DNA of 34,106 nt, from NCBI GenBank assembly GCA_017472605.1, contig JAFUPV010000041.1, positions 1 to 34,106 of the forward strand. Reading direction: 5' to 3'. Of the stretch, positions 1 to 7,229 are shown piece by piece (the stretch's first letter is position 1; every line of letters begins with the position of its first letter). The position numbers and the translations under genes are program-made. Below the pieces are notes generated by a model, which searched no databases, was not told where the DNA came from, and worked only from the letters and a program-made list of their open reading frames with translations. The DNA is from Lachnospiraceae bacterium (GTDB lineage Bacteria > Bacillota > Clostridia > Lachnospirales > Lachnospiraceae).

Positions 1-29
1 AAGTGACTAAAGGTAAAGAAAGCCGCGAG

Positions 30-116
30 GAAGACGAAGTCTTCTGAGTGAAGGAGCGCCAAAACCGAAGGTTTTGTGTGCATCTGCTCGATAGAGCAGC
101 GGCGACCGGAGGTCGC
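30..116. repeat. Cluster of four consecutive perfect small hairpins
   Basis: Four hairpins follow one another: GAAGAC-GAA-GTCTTC (30-44), CAAAACC-GAA-GGTTTTG (60-76), CTGCTC-GATA-GAGCAG (84-99) and GCGACC-GGA-GGTCGC (102-116). Every loop is closed by C-G and has the form GNA or GNNA. No coding frame is convincing here. A similar hairpin (CCGAAAC-GGA-GTTTCGG) occurs at 19175-19191, so this looks like one member of a structured intergenic repeat family, possibly cut by the window edge. Whether it acts as RNA or is a passive mobile repeat cannot be told. The rest of 1-219 shows nothing else I can support. Confidence 0.6.
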
Positions 117-219
117 AGGTTTAATGGATAGGAAAAAGAGGAAGTTATCGTTAAGGTAACAATGGATGAAAAATGATTTCTGTGTGTAGTTTTGAAGGTA
201 TATGACTTCAATAAAATAT

Positions 220-293
220 GGCGGAATAGCTCAGTTGGCTAGAGCACACGGTTCATACCCGTGGTGTCATGAGTTCGAATCTCTTTTCCGCTA
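220..293 (+). tRNA. tRNA-Met (CAT), elongator type
   Basis: The cloverleaf folds: acceptor GGCGGAA/TTCCGCT with a G-U first pair, D stem GCTC/GAGC, anticodon stem CACGG/CCGTG with loop TTCATAC (anticodon CAT), and T loop TTCGAAT. The T stem has one T-T mismatch. The anticodon stem lacks the three G-C pairs typical of initiator tRNA and the first pair is formed, so elongator Met is favoured; tRNA-Ile2 (CAT, lysidine-modified) is the alternative. CCA is not encoded. Confidence 0.95.
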
Positions 294-300
294 CTGAAAA

Positions 301-329
301 GATCCTGAGAAATCAGGGTCTTTTTTTTT
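301..329 (+). terminator. Intrinsic terminator of tRNA-Met
   Basis: Stem GATCCTGA / TCAGGGTC (one G-T pair) with a short GAAA loop, followed by nine T. It lies eight bases after the tRNA 3' end and so terminates the tRNA transcript. Confidence 0.9.
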
Positions 330-353
330 CTTGTTGAATGATCTATTCGTTCC

Positions 354-390
354 TGGTGTTTCAGAAGTTGGTATGGTGTTTCAGAAGTTG
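354..390. repeat. 17-nt direct repeat, 20-bp period
   Basis: TGGTGTTTCAGAAGTTG occurs twice, at 354-370 and 374-390. The start-to-start distance of 20 bp is close to two helical turns. It sits between the tRNA terminator and the putative promoter of the secreted-protein gene, so it could be a tandem regulator-binding site. That role is inference. Confidence 0.6.
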
Positions 391-430
391 ATGCGATTAG
401 GAAAAATGGAGAGAAATTTGTAAAAAGCTG

Positions 431-459
431 CGGACATAATTGGCGGCATGTGATAGAAT
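431..459 (+). promoter_or_regulatory. Putative promoter of the secreted-protein gene
   Basis: An extended -10, TGATAGAAT (451-459), lies 17 nt after a weak -35, CGGACA (431-436). The TG extension could compensate for the poor -35. The leader to the ATG at 549 would be about 80 nt. Confidence 0.45.
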
Positions 460-548
460 GGTATCAGAAACAAAAAGCCATGTCTGCGGGAAAAGAGATG
501 GCTTCAGGGTTCGTAAAACATGTGTGAAGGGTGCAGGAGGGAAGCAAC

Positions 549-2123
549 ATGAAAAAAATGAGGATGACGTTGTTTGGTGTCGGTTTGTTTGTACTGGCAG
601 GCGCATCGGCGGTTTTCGCCCAGGGTGCGGATACGGTTTCCTATGACTGGTATGATTCCAGTCAGATGGGGGAATTGCCGACCGGACGAGTGAATGTGGT
701 CGATGGCGAGCTGTCGATTACCGATACCGGTGATTATTATGTGTTGAAACTGAGTGATGATGACTGGGATCAGGTTACATACATCGAGCAGCAGGTCTAT
801 CTGGATGATGGGGAAGGCTATGTAGAAGCCGGTTTTGATAATCTGTATGAGTGGGATGATGATGGAAATCTGATTATTTCATCCAATTTTGCGTGGCTGG
901 CGCTGGACGGACAGTTTGCGCCTTACTATGTGGAGGCAGATGGCTATCTGAGCAATGGGGATTGGTACACCTATGGCTACGTTCCGGCTGAGATGGATGG
1001 AGACAATATTGAGATTATTGTCTGCTGGGAAGGTGCGGATGGAGATCCCTATGTGGCTGGCTGGCGTTATGAAGATACTTCGCTGAATCCGTCAACGACA
1101 AATTGCATGTACCGTTTTAATTCAAATGATTCTGTACGGATTTGGGGATCCTACTATGATTATGATGGAGACTTTGAGGGGAATTATTATTTTGGAGATT
1201 CGCTGCAGGTGGGACTGAATGGTCTGGAGGTCAGCTATGAGGATACCGGTGTGGACCGTTTGATGGTCTGGTATATGCTTGGTGACAGTTCCGGCAATTT
1301 CTACTATACGGAAACGGCGGAATATGCAAGAGATTCGTCGAATGGATTGGGAAGCGGGTCTGGAAATGGATCCGGCAGTGAGCAGGCATCAGAGTCTGAG
1401 CTGGAGAATGCAATGACGGCAGTAGTCAATGGAGAAAGCTGCACGTTTGAGCTGGTGAAGGCACAGATGAATTCCAATGGAAAGCAGATGAATGTGATTT
1501 TTGAGGCCTATAATCCAAGAGGAAATCGGATGCATCAGATTGAACTGGTGCTGGATGAGAACCTTGCACCGGGACAGTATTTTGCTTCTGATAATTATGA
1601 TAATGGGGTATGTATCTGGGTGAATGACCAGAATTATCAGGCAAGGGGACCGAAACCGCCTTATTTTGGATCTAAGGGATCGTTTACGTTTTCACTGACA
1701 GAGCGCAGTTCAGACTGGAGTGAGTACCGTGGAACTTTCTCTGCATCGGCAGTCGGAGTGGACGGAACGACAGGTACGGTTACGATTGAGGATGCAAGTT
1801 TCCACTTTACCTTCCCATTTGCCGGATCGTCTTCTGGCGGAAGTTCCTACAGCTCCGGCAGCAGTTCCTACAGTTCGGGTGGATCTTACAGTTCCGGATT
1901 CGACTGGGACGATGACAGCGGAAGCAGCGGCACAACATGTTACAGTTGCAGCGGAACCGGAAGATGTCAGGACTGCGGCGGAACCGGAAAACGGGAAACC
2001 CAGAAGGAGAGCATAAATCTTGGATCAGGAAGCAGTAAGTATACGGTAACGCAGGCCTGCTATACCTGCAGCGGATCCAGAAAATGTATCTGGTGTAAGG
2101 GAGACGGCATTACCGGAAACTGA
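549..2123 (+). CDS. Secreted protein with C-terminal DnaJ-like zinc-finger repeats, function unknown
   Basis: Start ATG 549 follows AGGAGG (535-540) with an 8-nt spacer; the GTG at 531 overlaps that site and is rejected. The 524-residue product opens with a Sec signal peptide: a basic MKKMRM start, a hydrophobic core and an AFA-Q cleavage site near residue 25. The mature part is acidic and rich in Tyr, Asp and Gly. Residues ~255-275 and ~420-460 are Ser/Gly linkers. Residues ~464-520 carry four CxxCxGxG-type knuckles (CYSCSGTG, CQDCGGTG, CYTCSGSR, CIWCKGDG), the pattern of the DnaJ cysteine-rich domain, although there is no J domain. The gene is monocistronic, with its own promoter and terminator. 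Structural zinc binding outside the membrane is inferred. I do not recognise the N-terminal domains. Confidence 0.85.
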   Translation: MKKMRMTLFGVGLFVLAGASAVFAQGADTVSYDWYDSSQMGELPTGRVNVVDGELSITDTGDYYVLKLSDDDWDQVTYIEQQVYLDDGEGYVEAGFDNLYEWDDDGNLIISSNFAWLALDGQFAPYYVEADGYLSNGDWYTYGYVPAEMDGDNIEIIVCWEGADGDPYVAGWRYEDTSLNPSTTNCMYRFNSNDSVRIWGSYYDYDGDFEGNYYFGDSLQVGLNGLEVSYEDTGVDRLMVWYMLGDSSGNFYYTETAEYARDSSNGLGSGSGNGSGSEQASESELENAMTAVVNGESCTFELVKAQMNSNGKQMNVIFEAYNPRGNRMHQIELVLDENLAPGQYFASDNYDNGVCIWVNDQNYQARGPKPPYFGSKGSFTFSLTERSSDWSEYRGTFSASAVGVDGTTGTVTIEDASFHFTFPFAGSSSGGSSYSSGSSSYSSGGSYSSGFDWDDDSGSSGTTCYSCSGTGRCQDCGGTGKRETQKESINLGSGSSKYTVTQACYTCSGSRKCIWCKGDGITGN

Positions 2124-2164
2124 TGCAGGAATCGTTTGACGAAGAAGATAAAAGAAATGTAATG

Positions 2165-2219
2165 TCGCTGCAGCGGATGAATTCAGAAGAAACATCCGCT
2201 GCAGCGATATTGTTTTGTT
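2165..2219 (+). terminator. Strong intrinsic terminator
   Basis: A perfect 15-bp stem, TCGCTGCAGCGGATG (2165-2179) with CATCCGCTGCAGCGA (2193-2207), is followed by the T-rich TATTGTTTTGTT. It ends the secreted-protein transcript. Confidence 0.85.
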
Positions 2220-2222
2220 CCT

Positions 2223-2264
2223 GCATCCAGGCGAACGGGCCAGTGACACGTCCGGTCGGATTTT
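2223..2264. repeat. Post-terminator repeat, copy A
   Basis: The segment begins GCATCCAGGCGAAC and ends GGTCGGATTTT. It matches segments at 6909-6950 and 10831-10873 over about 40 nt. The centre can form a short imperfect hairpin (CGAACG/CGTCCG). It lies a few bases after the preceding terminator. Confidence 0.6.
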
Positions 2265-2300
2265 GTATATTCAGGTGAATTTACTTGAACTTGGAGGATT

Positions 2301-3131
2301 CTATGATTCGCCGGTTTCCTTCATGGTATAAGAAGGAGAAACACCAAAATATTTATGGTAGGCCCGGTAAAAGGCGGAATAATCATTGAATCCGCATTCG
2401 GTCAGAACCTTTGTTGCCGGTGTTTTGGCACGGAGCATTTGTTGCGCTTTCAGGAGACGCTTTGTGGTGATGTATTCGCCGATCGAAGCTCCGGTCGAAC
2501 GTTTGAAGATGCGGCACAGCTGGGACTGACTGATGTAGAATCGGCTGCAGAGGCTGTTCAGGGACAGGGGCTGGTCCAGATTCTGATTGATATGGCGGAT
2601 GATCTGCATGGTGAGCGTATGGGTCTGCGGTGCGGAGTGGGGGGAACAGATCTGTTCATGTTTCTGCAGTTCATTCAGAAGCGGAAACAGCGCGGAGAGG
2701 ATTTGCAGCCGTTTGTCATCCGAGGGCTGCAGAAGCTGTGTCAGATAGAAACGCCAGGTTTCATCCGGAAAGTCTGTGCTTCGGAAGTGGTTGCAGGTTC
2801 CGGCTTCCCTCTGAAAAAAAGGACGCATCAATCGGTTTTCAGGATCCACAAAAGCAAAAAGTGACGGATTGAAATTCAGGGTTGCCCGTTCATAGGGCTG
2901 TGTCGGATCGATTTCAATATAGTGTGCTTCCGTTGGCCGCATGAGCATCAGATCACCGTAGCTCAGATGGTATTCATTTCCTTCTACATGAAAAATGGCA
3001 TGATCTGAGAGAAAATAATAGAGCTCACAGGTATCGTGGGTATGCATGCGGAATGTGTCCGGTACTGGCGACTCAGTGCGCAGGTAACGGAATAGAATGT
3101 CAGGATAGCTGCAGGTTCCATAGAATGACAT
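2301..3131 (-). CDS. AraC-family transcriptional regulator (cupin + HTH)
   Basis: A 276-residue AraC/XylS regulator. Start ATG 3131 lies 8 nt after GGAGG (3144-3140); an upstream GTG at 3140 would overlap that site. The N-terminal half is a cupin sensor: HTHDTCELYYF near residues 30-40, then a GDLMLMRPTEAHY stretch typical of the AraC arabinose-binding-like barrel. The C-terminal ~100 residues hold two helix-turn-helix motifs (SLNSLCSRFYISQSQLCRIFK, and a CGFNDYSAFYRAYHKYFG second helix pair). It is divergent from the epimerase/dehydrogenase operon and shares a 220-bp intergenic region with an inverted repeat over both -35 boxes. It therefore very likely controls that operon and itself. The ligand is probably a sugar or sugar acid and is unknown. 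Confidence 0.93.
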   Translation of the reverse strand: MSFYGTCSYPDILFRYLRTESPVPDTFRMHTHDTCELYYFLSDHAIFHVEGNEYHLSYGDLMLMRPTEAHYIEIDPTQPYERATLNFNPSLFAFVDPENRLMRPFFQREAGTCNHFRSTDFPDETWRFYLTQLLQPSDDKRLQILSALFPLLNELQKHEQICSPHSAPQTHTLTMQIIRHINQNLDQPLSLNSLCSRFYISQSQLCRIFKRSTGASIGEYITTKRLLKAQQMLRAKTPATKVLTECGFNDYSAFYRAYHKYFGVSPSYTMKETGES

Positions 3132-3195
3132 GGATGACACCTCCGGGGCGTTTTCGTAAACGATTTCGTGACTGCATGGTAATTTATTTGAGATA

Positions 3196-3224
3196 ACTAT
3201 AGCATTTCATGATAAGAATTGCAA
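3196..3224 (-). promoter_or_regulatory. Promoter of the AraC gene (minus strand)
   Basis: Reading the minus strand, -35 TTGCAA (3224-3219), a 17-nt spacer, and -10 TATAGT (3201-3196). The -35 lies inside the left arm of the inverted repeat. Confidence 0.65.
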
Positions 3225-3261
3225 TGTAAAATGGAAAGATAAGCAATTTTGATTGCAATTC
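3216..3261. promoter_or_regulatory. Candidate operator: 10-bp inverted repeat across divergent promoters
   Basis: GAATTGCAAT (3216-3225) and ATTGCAATTC (3252-3261) are exact reverse complements, with arm centres 36 bp apart. The left arm covers the minus-strand -35; the right arm lies just at or after the plus-strand -35. It is a natural binding site for the adjacent AraC protein; binding itself is inference. Confidence 0.6.
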
Positions 3262-3275
3262 GGATGAGGTATAAT
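3247..3275 (+). promoter_or_regulatory. Promoter of the epimerase/dehydrogenase operon
   Basis: A consensus -10, TATAAT (3270-3275), is paired with a poor -35 (TTTTGA, 3247-3252, 17-nt spacer). A weak -35 flanked by an operator arm fits activator dependence. Transcription would start near 3282, which rules out the GTG at 3280 as start of the first gene. Confidence 0.65.
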
Positions 3276-3351
3276 ACCTGTGAAAGCGGAAAGGTATATG
3301 CTCTGCATGTGTTGCAAGGATGTCTGCGTGCGTGGGCGGAAAGGAAGGATT

Positions 3352-4215
3352 ATGATGGAACAGATAAAAATTTACGGTTTTGCAGACGAAGCCGGTTCAT
3401 CCATGGACAAACAGATCGCTGCGATGAAGCGGAACGGACTGAGCGGTCTGGAAATCCGCAGCGTGGAGAGCGGAAATGCGGTTGATATGAGTCTGGAAGA
3501 GGCGAAGGAACTGAAAAAGAGACTGGACGGAGAGGGGCTGGTTGTCTGGTCTATGGGATCTCCCATCGGAAAGATTGACATTGTGAAGGATGACTTTGAC
3601 GCGCACATGGAACGTTACCGCAGGGCGCTGGAGGTGGCGAATGTGCTGGGAGCAAAGAATCTGCGCATGTTTTCGTTCTATATTCCGCAGGGACAGGATC
3701 CGGCGGTATATAAGGATGAGGTGTTTGCGCGTCTGAGCCGCTTGGTGGAAGAGGCGAAGGGAAGCGGTGTACAGCTTTGTCATGAGAATGAAAAGGGAAT
3801 TTACGGTGACATGGCTGTTCGCTGTCTGGAGATTCTGGAGGCGTTCCCGGAAATCCGGTGTGTGTTTGATCCGGCGAATTTTATTCAGTGCGGTCAGGAT
3901 ACGATGGAAGCGTGGAAGATGTTGAAGAAGTACACCTATTACATGCATATCAAGGATGCACTGGCAAACGGAAGCGTAGTTCCGGCCGGATGCGGAATTG
4001 GAAACCTGAAGGAAATTACTGCCGATTTCATTGCGGCAGGGGGCTGCCACTTCTCGATGGAGCCTCATCTGACTCGATTTGAGGGACTTTCCGAGCTGGA
4101 GAGAAAGGAACAGACGAGCAAAATTGGCCATACTTATGTATATGAGAGCGCGGATGACGCGTTTGACGCGGCATGTGAGGCATTCCGGAATGTGGTGAAG
4201 GCCTGCGGCAGATGA
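3352..4215 (+). CDS. Sugar phosphate isomerase/epimerase-like TIM-barrel protein
   Basis: A 287-residue xylose-isomerase-like TIM barrel. Start ATG 3352 (or the adjacent ATG 3355) follows AAGGAAGGA; the longer frame would begin upstream of the predicted transcript start. Four candidate metal ligands stand at the family's expected spacing: Glu145 (in CHENEK), Asp173 (FDPANF), His199 (MHIKDA) and Glu237 (SMEPHL). Members use a divalent metal for epimerisation, isomerisation or retro-aldol/elimination chemistry on sugars, polyols or keto-sugars. It is the first gene of an operon with two Gfo/Idh/MocA dehydrogenases, which suggests that it acts on an oxidised (keto) product of those enzymes. Substrate unknown; cytoplasmic. 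Confidence 0.88.
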   Translation: MMEQIKIYGFADEAGSSMDKQIAAMKRNGLSGLEIRSVESGNAVDMSLEEAKELKKRLDGEGLVVWSMGSPIGKIDIVKDDFDAHMERYRRALEVANVLGAKNLRMFSFYIPQGQDPAVYKDEVFARLSRLVEEAKGSGVQLCHENEKGIYGDMAVRCLEILEAFPEIRCVFDPANFIQCGQDTMEAWKMLKKYTYYMHIKDALANGSVVPAGCGIGNLKEITADFIAAGGCHFSMEPHLTRFEGLSELERKEQTSKIGHTYVYESADDAFDAACEAFRNVVKACGR

Positions 4216-4352
4216 ATGAGACTGTAACAGAGCGGCAAAGAAGCTGAAGCGCAGGCGGTTTATTACCGGATGACAGCAGCGTGTGCGGTTCTGTTTGTGA
4301 AGAAAAATGGTGAATTGAGAAAAAACGGGCATATCAGCCCGGGGAGGAAATG

Positions 4353-5525
4353 ATGGGACAGAAAATCAGAGTGGGCATGATCGGAATCGGAAACATGGGA
4401 AGCGGTCATGCGAGGAATATTGTGAGCGGAAAGTGTCCGCAGATTGAACTGACGGCGATTGCGGATACTAATCCGGCGCGTCTGGAGTGGGCAAAGGAGC
4501 AGTTTGGAGCAGAGGTTACTTATTTTGCAGATGCGATTGAGATGCTGGAGAGCGGGCTGATCGATTCCTGTATTGTGGCAGTTCCGCACTATGACCATCC
4601 GAAATATGCGATTGCGTGCATGGAGCGCGGCATTCATGTGATGGTGGAGAAGCCGGCCGGTGTGTATACGCTGCAGGTGCGTGAGATGAATAAGGTATCG
4701 GAGCAGCATCCGGAGGTTGTGTTTGGTCTGATGTTTAATCAGCGTACCAATTGCATGTACCGGAAGATGCGTGAACTGGTGCAGTCCGGCAAGTACGGAC
4801 AGATTCGCCGTACCAACTGGATGATCACCAACTGGTATCGGCCGCAGGCATACTATGATTCCGGTGACTGGAGAGCAACCTGGAGCGGTGAGGGCGGCGG
4901 CGTCCTGCTGAATCAGTGTCCGCATCAGCTGGATTTGTGGCAGTGGATCTGCGGCATGCCGGTTAAGGTGCGCAGCTTTATGAAGTTTGGCCAGTGGCAT
5001 GACATTGAGGTGGAAGATGATGTGACGACCTATGTGGAATATGAAAATGGCGCAACAGGCGTTTTTGTGACCACGACCGGTGATGCCCATGGAACAAACC
5101 GTTTTGAGATTCAGATGGACGGCGCAAAGCTGATTGCGGAGAATGATGAACTGACGGTGGAAGAGTTTGAAGTGTGGGAGTCGGAGTTCACAAAGACAAA
5201 TAAGGTTCCGTTTGGCAAAATGAATGTGAAAAAAATTGATGCCGAGCTGGATGGAATCAATGATCAGCATGTTGGTGTGCTGAATGCGTGGGCAGCTGCA
5301 ATCCTGGAGGGAACACCACTGGTGGCAGACGGCAAGGAGGGTATTAACGGTCTGATGCTGTCCAATGCGATGCATCTGTCTGCGTTTCTTGGTCAGGATG
5401 TGACGCTTCCGATGGATGAGGAGCTGTATTATCAGGAACTGATGAAGCGCGTGAAGACATCCAGACGGAAGGATGTGACGGAGACGGTGTTTGCGGATAC
5501 GGAGAATACATATAAAGGAAACTGA
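4353..5525 (+). CDS. Gfo/Idh/MocA family oxidoreductase (tandem paralogue 1)
   Basis: A NAD(P)-dependent sugar or polyol dehydrogenase of about 390 residues. The Rossmann motif is GMIGIGNMGSGHA near residues 7-19. The catalytic EKP is present in VEKPAG, and the second-domain motif GGGVLLNQCPHQLD carries the active-site His and Asp. ATG 4353 is 5 nt behind GGGGAGG; the adjacent ATG 4350 would leave only 2 nt. It lies 137 nt after the epimerase gene with no terminator between, only a small GGGC/GCCC hairpin (4328-4341) just before the ribosome site. It is closely similar to the next gene, most clearly in the NWYR..YYDSG.WRATW block. Cytoplasmic; probably oxidises a carbohydrate hydroxyl. Exact substrate unknown. 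Confidence 0.9.
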   Translation: MGQKIRVGMIGIGNMGSGHARNIVSGKCPQIELTAIADTNPARLEWAKEQFGAEVTYFADAIEMLESGLIDSCIVAVPHYDHPKYAIACMERGIHVMVEKPAGVYTLQVREMNKVSEQHPEVVFGLMFNQRTNCMYRKMRELVQSGKYGQIRRTNWMITNWYRPQAYYDSGDWRATWSGEGGGVLLNQCPHQLDLWQWICGMPVKVRSFMKFGQWHDIEVEDDVTTYVEYENGATGVFVTTTGDAHGTNRFEIQMDGAKLIAENDELTVEEFEVWESEFTKTNKVPFGKMNVKKIDAELDGINDQHVGVLNAWAAAILEGTPLVADGKEGINGLMLSNAMHLSAFLGQDVTLPMDEELYYQELMKRVKTSRRKDVTETVFADTENTYKGN

Positions 5526-5633
5526 TGCTTCATGGAAACCGTGGAGTAGAATGGCTGTAGGGATAGAAGCAGAAATCGGGCAAGCAGAGCGGCTGACATG
5601 AGAGAAATAGGAATGAAACAAGGAGGGAGTGGC

Positions 5634-6815
5634 ATGGGAGAGGTTCGCGTAGGAATAATCGGAATCGGAAACATGGGATCTGCGCATGCAGCCTGTATTG
5701 GTGATGGAAAAATCCGGGGGATGAAGCTGACCTGTGTCTGCGACTGCAGAATTCCGCGGCTGCAGATGGTACAGGAACGATATCCATCGGTGGCTGTGTT
5801 TACTGATTATAAGGACATGTATGCGAGCGGGCTTGTGGATGCGGTGGTGATTGCCGTGCCTCATCGGCTCCATGCACAGATGGCGGTGGATGCGCTGGAG
5901 AGCGGGCTTCATGTGCTGGTGGAAAAGCCGGTGGATGTGTCTGTTTCCCAGGCAAGGCGGCTGAATGAGGCGGCAGAGAAAAGCGACCGTGTTTTTGGCA
6001 TCATGTTTAATCAGCGGACCAACCAGCTGTTTCAGAAGGCGCGGGAGCTTGTGCAGAGCGGACAGCTGGGAGAGCTGAAACGGTGCGTGTGGATCGTCAC
6101 AAACTGGTACCGGACGCAGCACTACTATGACTCGGGAAGCTGGCGTGCGACCTGGGCCGGAGAGGGCGGCGGCGTTCTTCTGAATCAGGCTCCTCACAAT
6201 CTGGATCTGTGGCAGTGGATCTGCGGCATGCCTGTGTCGGTGACAGCTTTTTGCGATGTGGCGAAGTATCACCGGATCGAGGTGGAGGATGATGTGACCA
6301 TAGCTGCCCGGTACGCAAATGGTGCGACTGGTCTGTTCATAACTTCTACAGGAGAGTACCCGGGAACGAACCGGCTGGAAGTTGCAGGAAGTCGTGGAAA
6401 GCTGGTTCTGGAAAATGGTGTGCTGAAGTGGTGGAAGCTGGCGGAATCGGAGCGGGAATACTGCTTTTCGGCGGAGAACAATTCGGGTAAAATAGAGACG
6501 GAATATCAGGAGTTTACACAGACACAGAAGGAAGCGGCTCATGCCGGTATTCTTCAGAACTTTACCAATGCGATTCTGTTCGGTGAGAAGTTGATCGCGC
6601 CGGGAGAAGAGGGGATTTATGAACTGATGATCTCCAACGCGGCTTATCTGTCGCAGTGGAACGGAAACAGGGCAGTAAATCTTCCTTTTGAAGAAGCGCA
6701 GTTTGATGAATTGCTCGCGAAACTGGCAGAGACATCGGCAGTGATTGACAGGGATTGTGAAGAGAAGAGTTCCTGTGAGCGTGGATATCGTGAGCGATGG
6801 CAGGTGCAGTGGTAA
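5634..6815 (+). CDS. Gfo/Idh/MocA family oxidoreductase (tandem paralogue 2)
   Basis: 393 residues. Start ATG 5634 lies 7 nt after AGGAGG (5621-5626); ATG codons at 5598 and 5613 lie upstream of that site. The Rossmann motif is GIIGIGNMGSAHA, the catalytic motif VEKPVD, and the second-domain motif GGGVLLNQAPHNLD. Long blocks match paralogue 1 (WYR.QxYYDSGxWRATW, LDLWQWICGMP), so the pair arose by tandem duplication. The C-terminal ends differ: this one has a Cys/Ser/Arg-rich tail. It is the last gene of the operon and is followed by a strong terminator. Two related dehydrogenases may handle different positions or substrates, or run oxidation and re-reduction around the epimerase; that is inference. 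Confidence 0.9.
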   Translation: MGEVRVGIIGIGNMGSAHAACIGDGKIRGMKLTCVCDCRIPRLQMVQERYPSVAVFTDYKDMYASGLVDAVVIAVPHRLHAQMAVDALESGLHVLVEKPVDVSVSQARRLNEAAEKSDRVFGIMFNQRTNQLFQKARELVQSGQLGELKRCVWIVTNWYRTQHYYDSGSWRATWAGEGGGVLLNQAPHNLDLWQWICGMPVSVTAFCDVAKYHRIEVEDDVTIAARYANGATGLFITSTGEYPGTNRLEVAGSRGKLVLENGVLKWWKLAESEREYCFSAENNSGKIETEYQEFTQTQKEAAHAGILQNFTNAILFGEKLIAPGEEGIYELMISNAAYLSQWNGNRAVNLPFEEAQFDELLAKLAETSAVIDRDCEEKSSCERGYRERWQVQW

Positions 6816-6864
6816 GTAAGATCGCTGGATTGTGGTCGTGGAATAATGAGGCAGAAATGGGTTT

Positions 6865-6902
6865 ATGGAGGATTTGAATTGATCCTCCATGAGCCTTTTT
6901 TT
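6865..6902 (+). terminator. Intrinsic terminator of the epimerase/dehydrogenase operon
   Basis: ATGGAGGAT (6865-6873) pairs with ATCCTCCAT (6882-6890); GAGCC and seven T follow. Confidence 0.9.
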
Positions 6903-6908
6903 GCATAC

Positions 6909-6950
6909 GCATCCAGGCTAACATGCCCGCAATATGTTCGGTCGGATTTC
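6909..6950. repeat. Post-terminator repeat, copy B
   Basis: The segment runs from GCATCCAGGCTAACATG to TTCGGTCGGATTTC. It matches copy A closely at both ends. The centre pairs as AACAT/ATGTT. It begins 7 nt after the terminator T-run. The remaining 6951-7182 holds no gene I can support. Confidence 0.6.
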
Positions 6951-7182
6951 AGCGAACCGCGAGACGGGCGAAAATATTTGTGTAGTCATCCGGTGCACGT
7001 TGTGATAACGGGAGAATTTTGTGAAGCATGTCGTATCTCGTTGCGGAGAATGCCGTCGAGAAGGGATGAAAAACAGAAAAGGCAGAGATTTTATGTCGTA
7101 ATTATTCGATGAATTATGATTGCGCAAATCGATTTTACGAGGTAGAATAGATTTTGCTAATACGCATTTGAGAAAATAATTC

Positions 7183-7211
7183 TTGCAGTGCGTGCGAAAA
7201 AAGAATATAAT
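7183..7211 (+). promoter_or_regulatory. Promoter of the Rpn-family gene
   Basis: -35 TTGCAG (7183-7188), 17-nt spacer, -10 TATAAT (7206-7211). Transcription would start near 7218, leaving a leader of about 12 nt. The GTG at 7188 is therefore excluded as a start. Confidence 0.8.
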
Positions 7212-7229
7212 GAAAGGGCAGAGCAGTTC

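Noticed and set aside
4263-6890. An 875-codon open frame on the minus strand opposite both dehydrogenase genes
   Set aside because: It is the antisense shadow of two strongly conserved Gfo/Idh/MocA genes, has His/Leu/Arg-heavy composition without domain motifs, and lacks a ribosome site. The plus-strand genes explain the open frame.
6846-7112. An 88-codon plus-strand frame after the dehydrogenase operon
   Set aside because: It runs through an intrinsic terminator and the post-terminator repeat and has no ribosome site.
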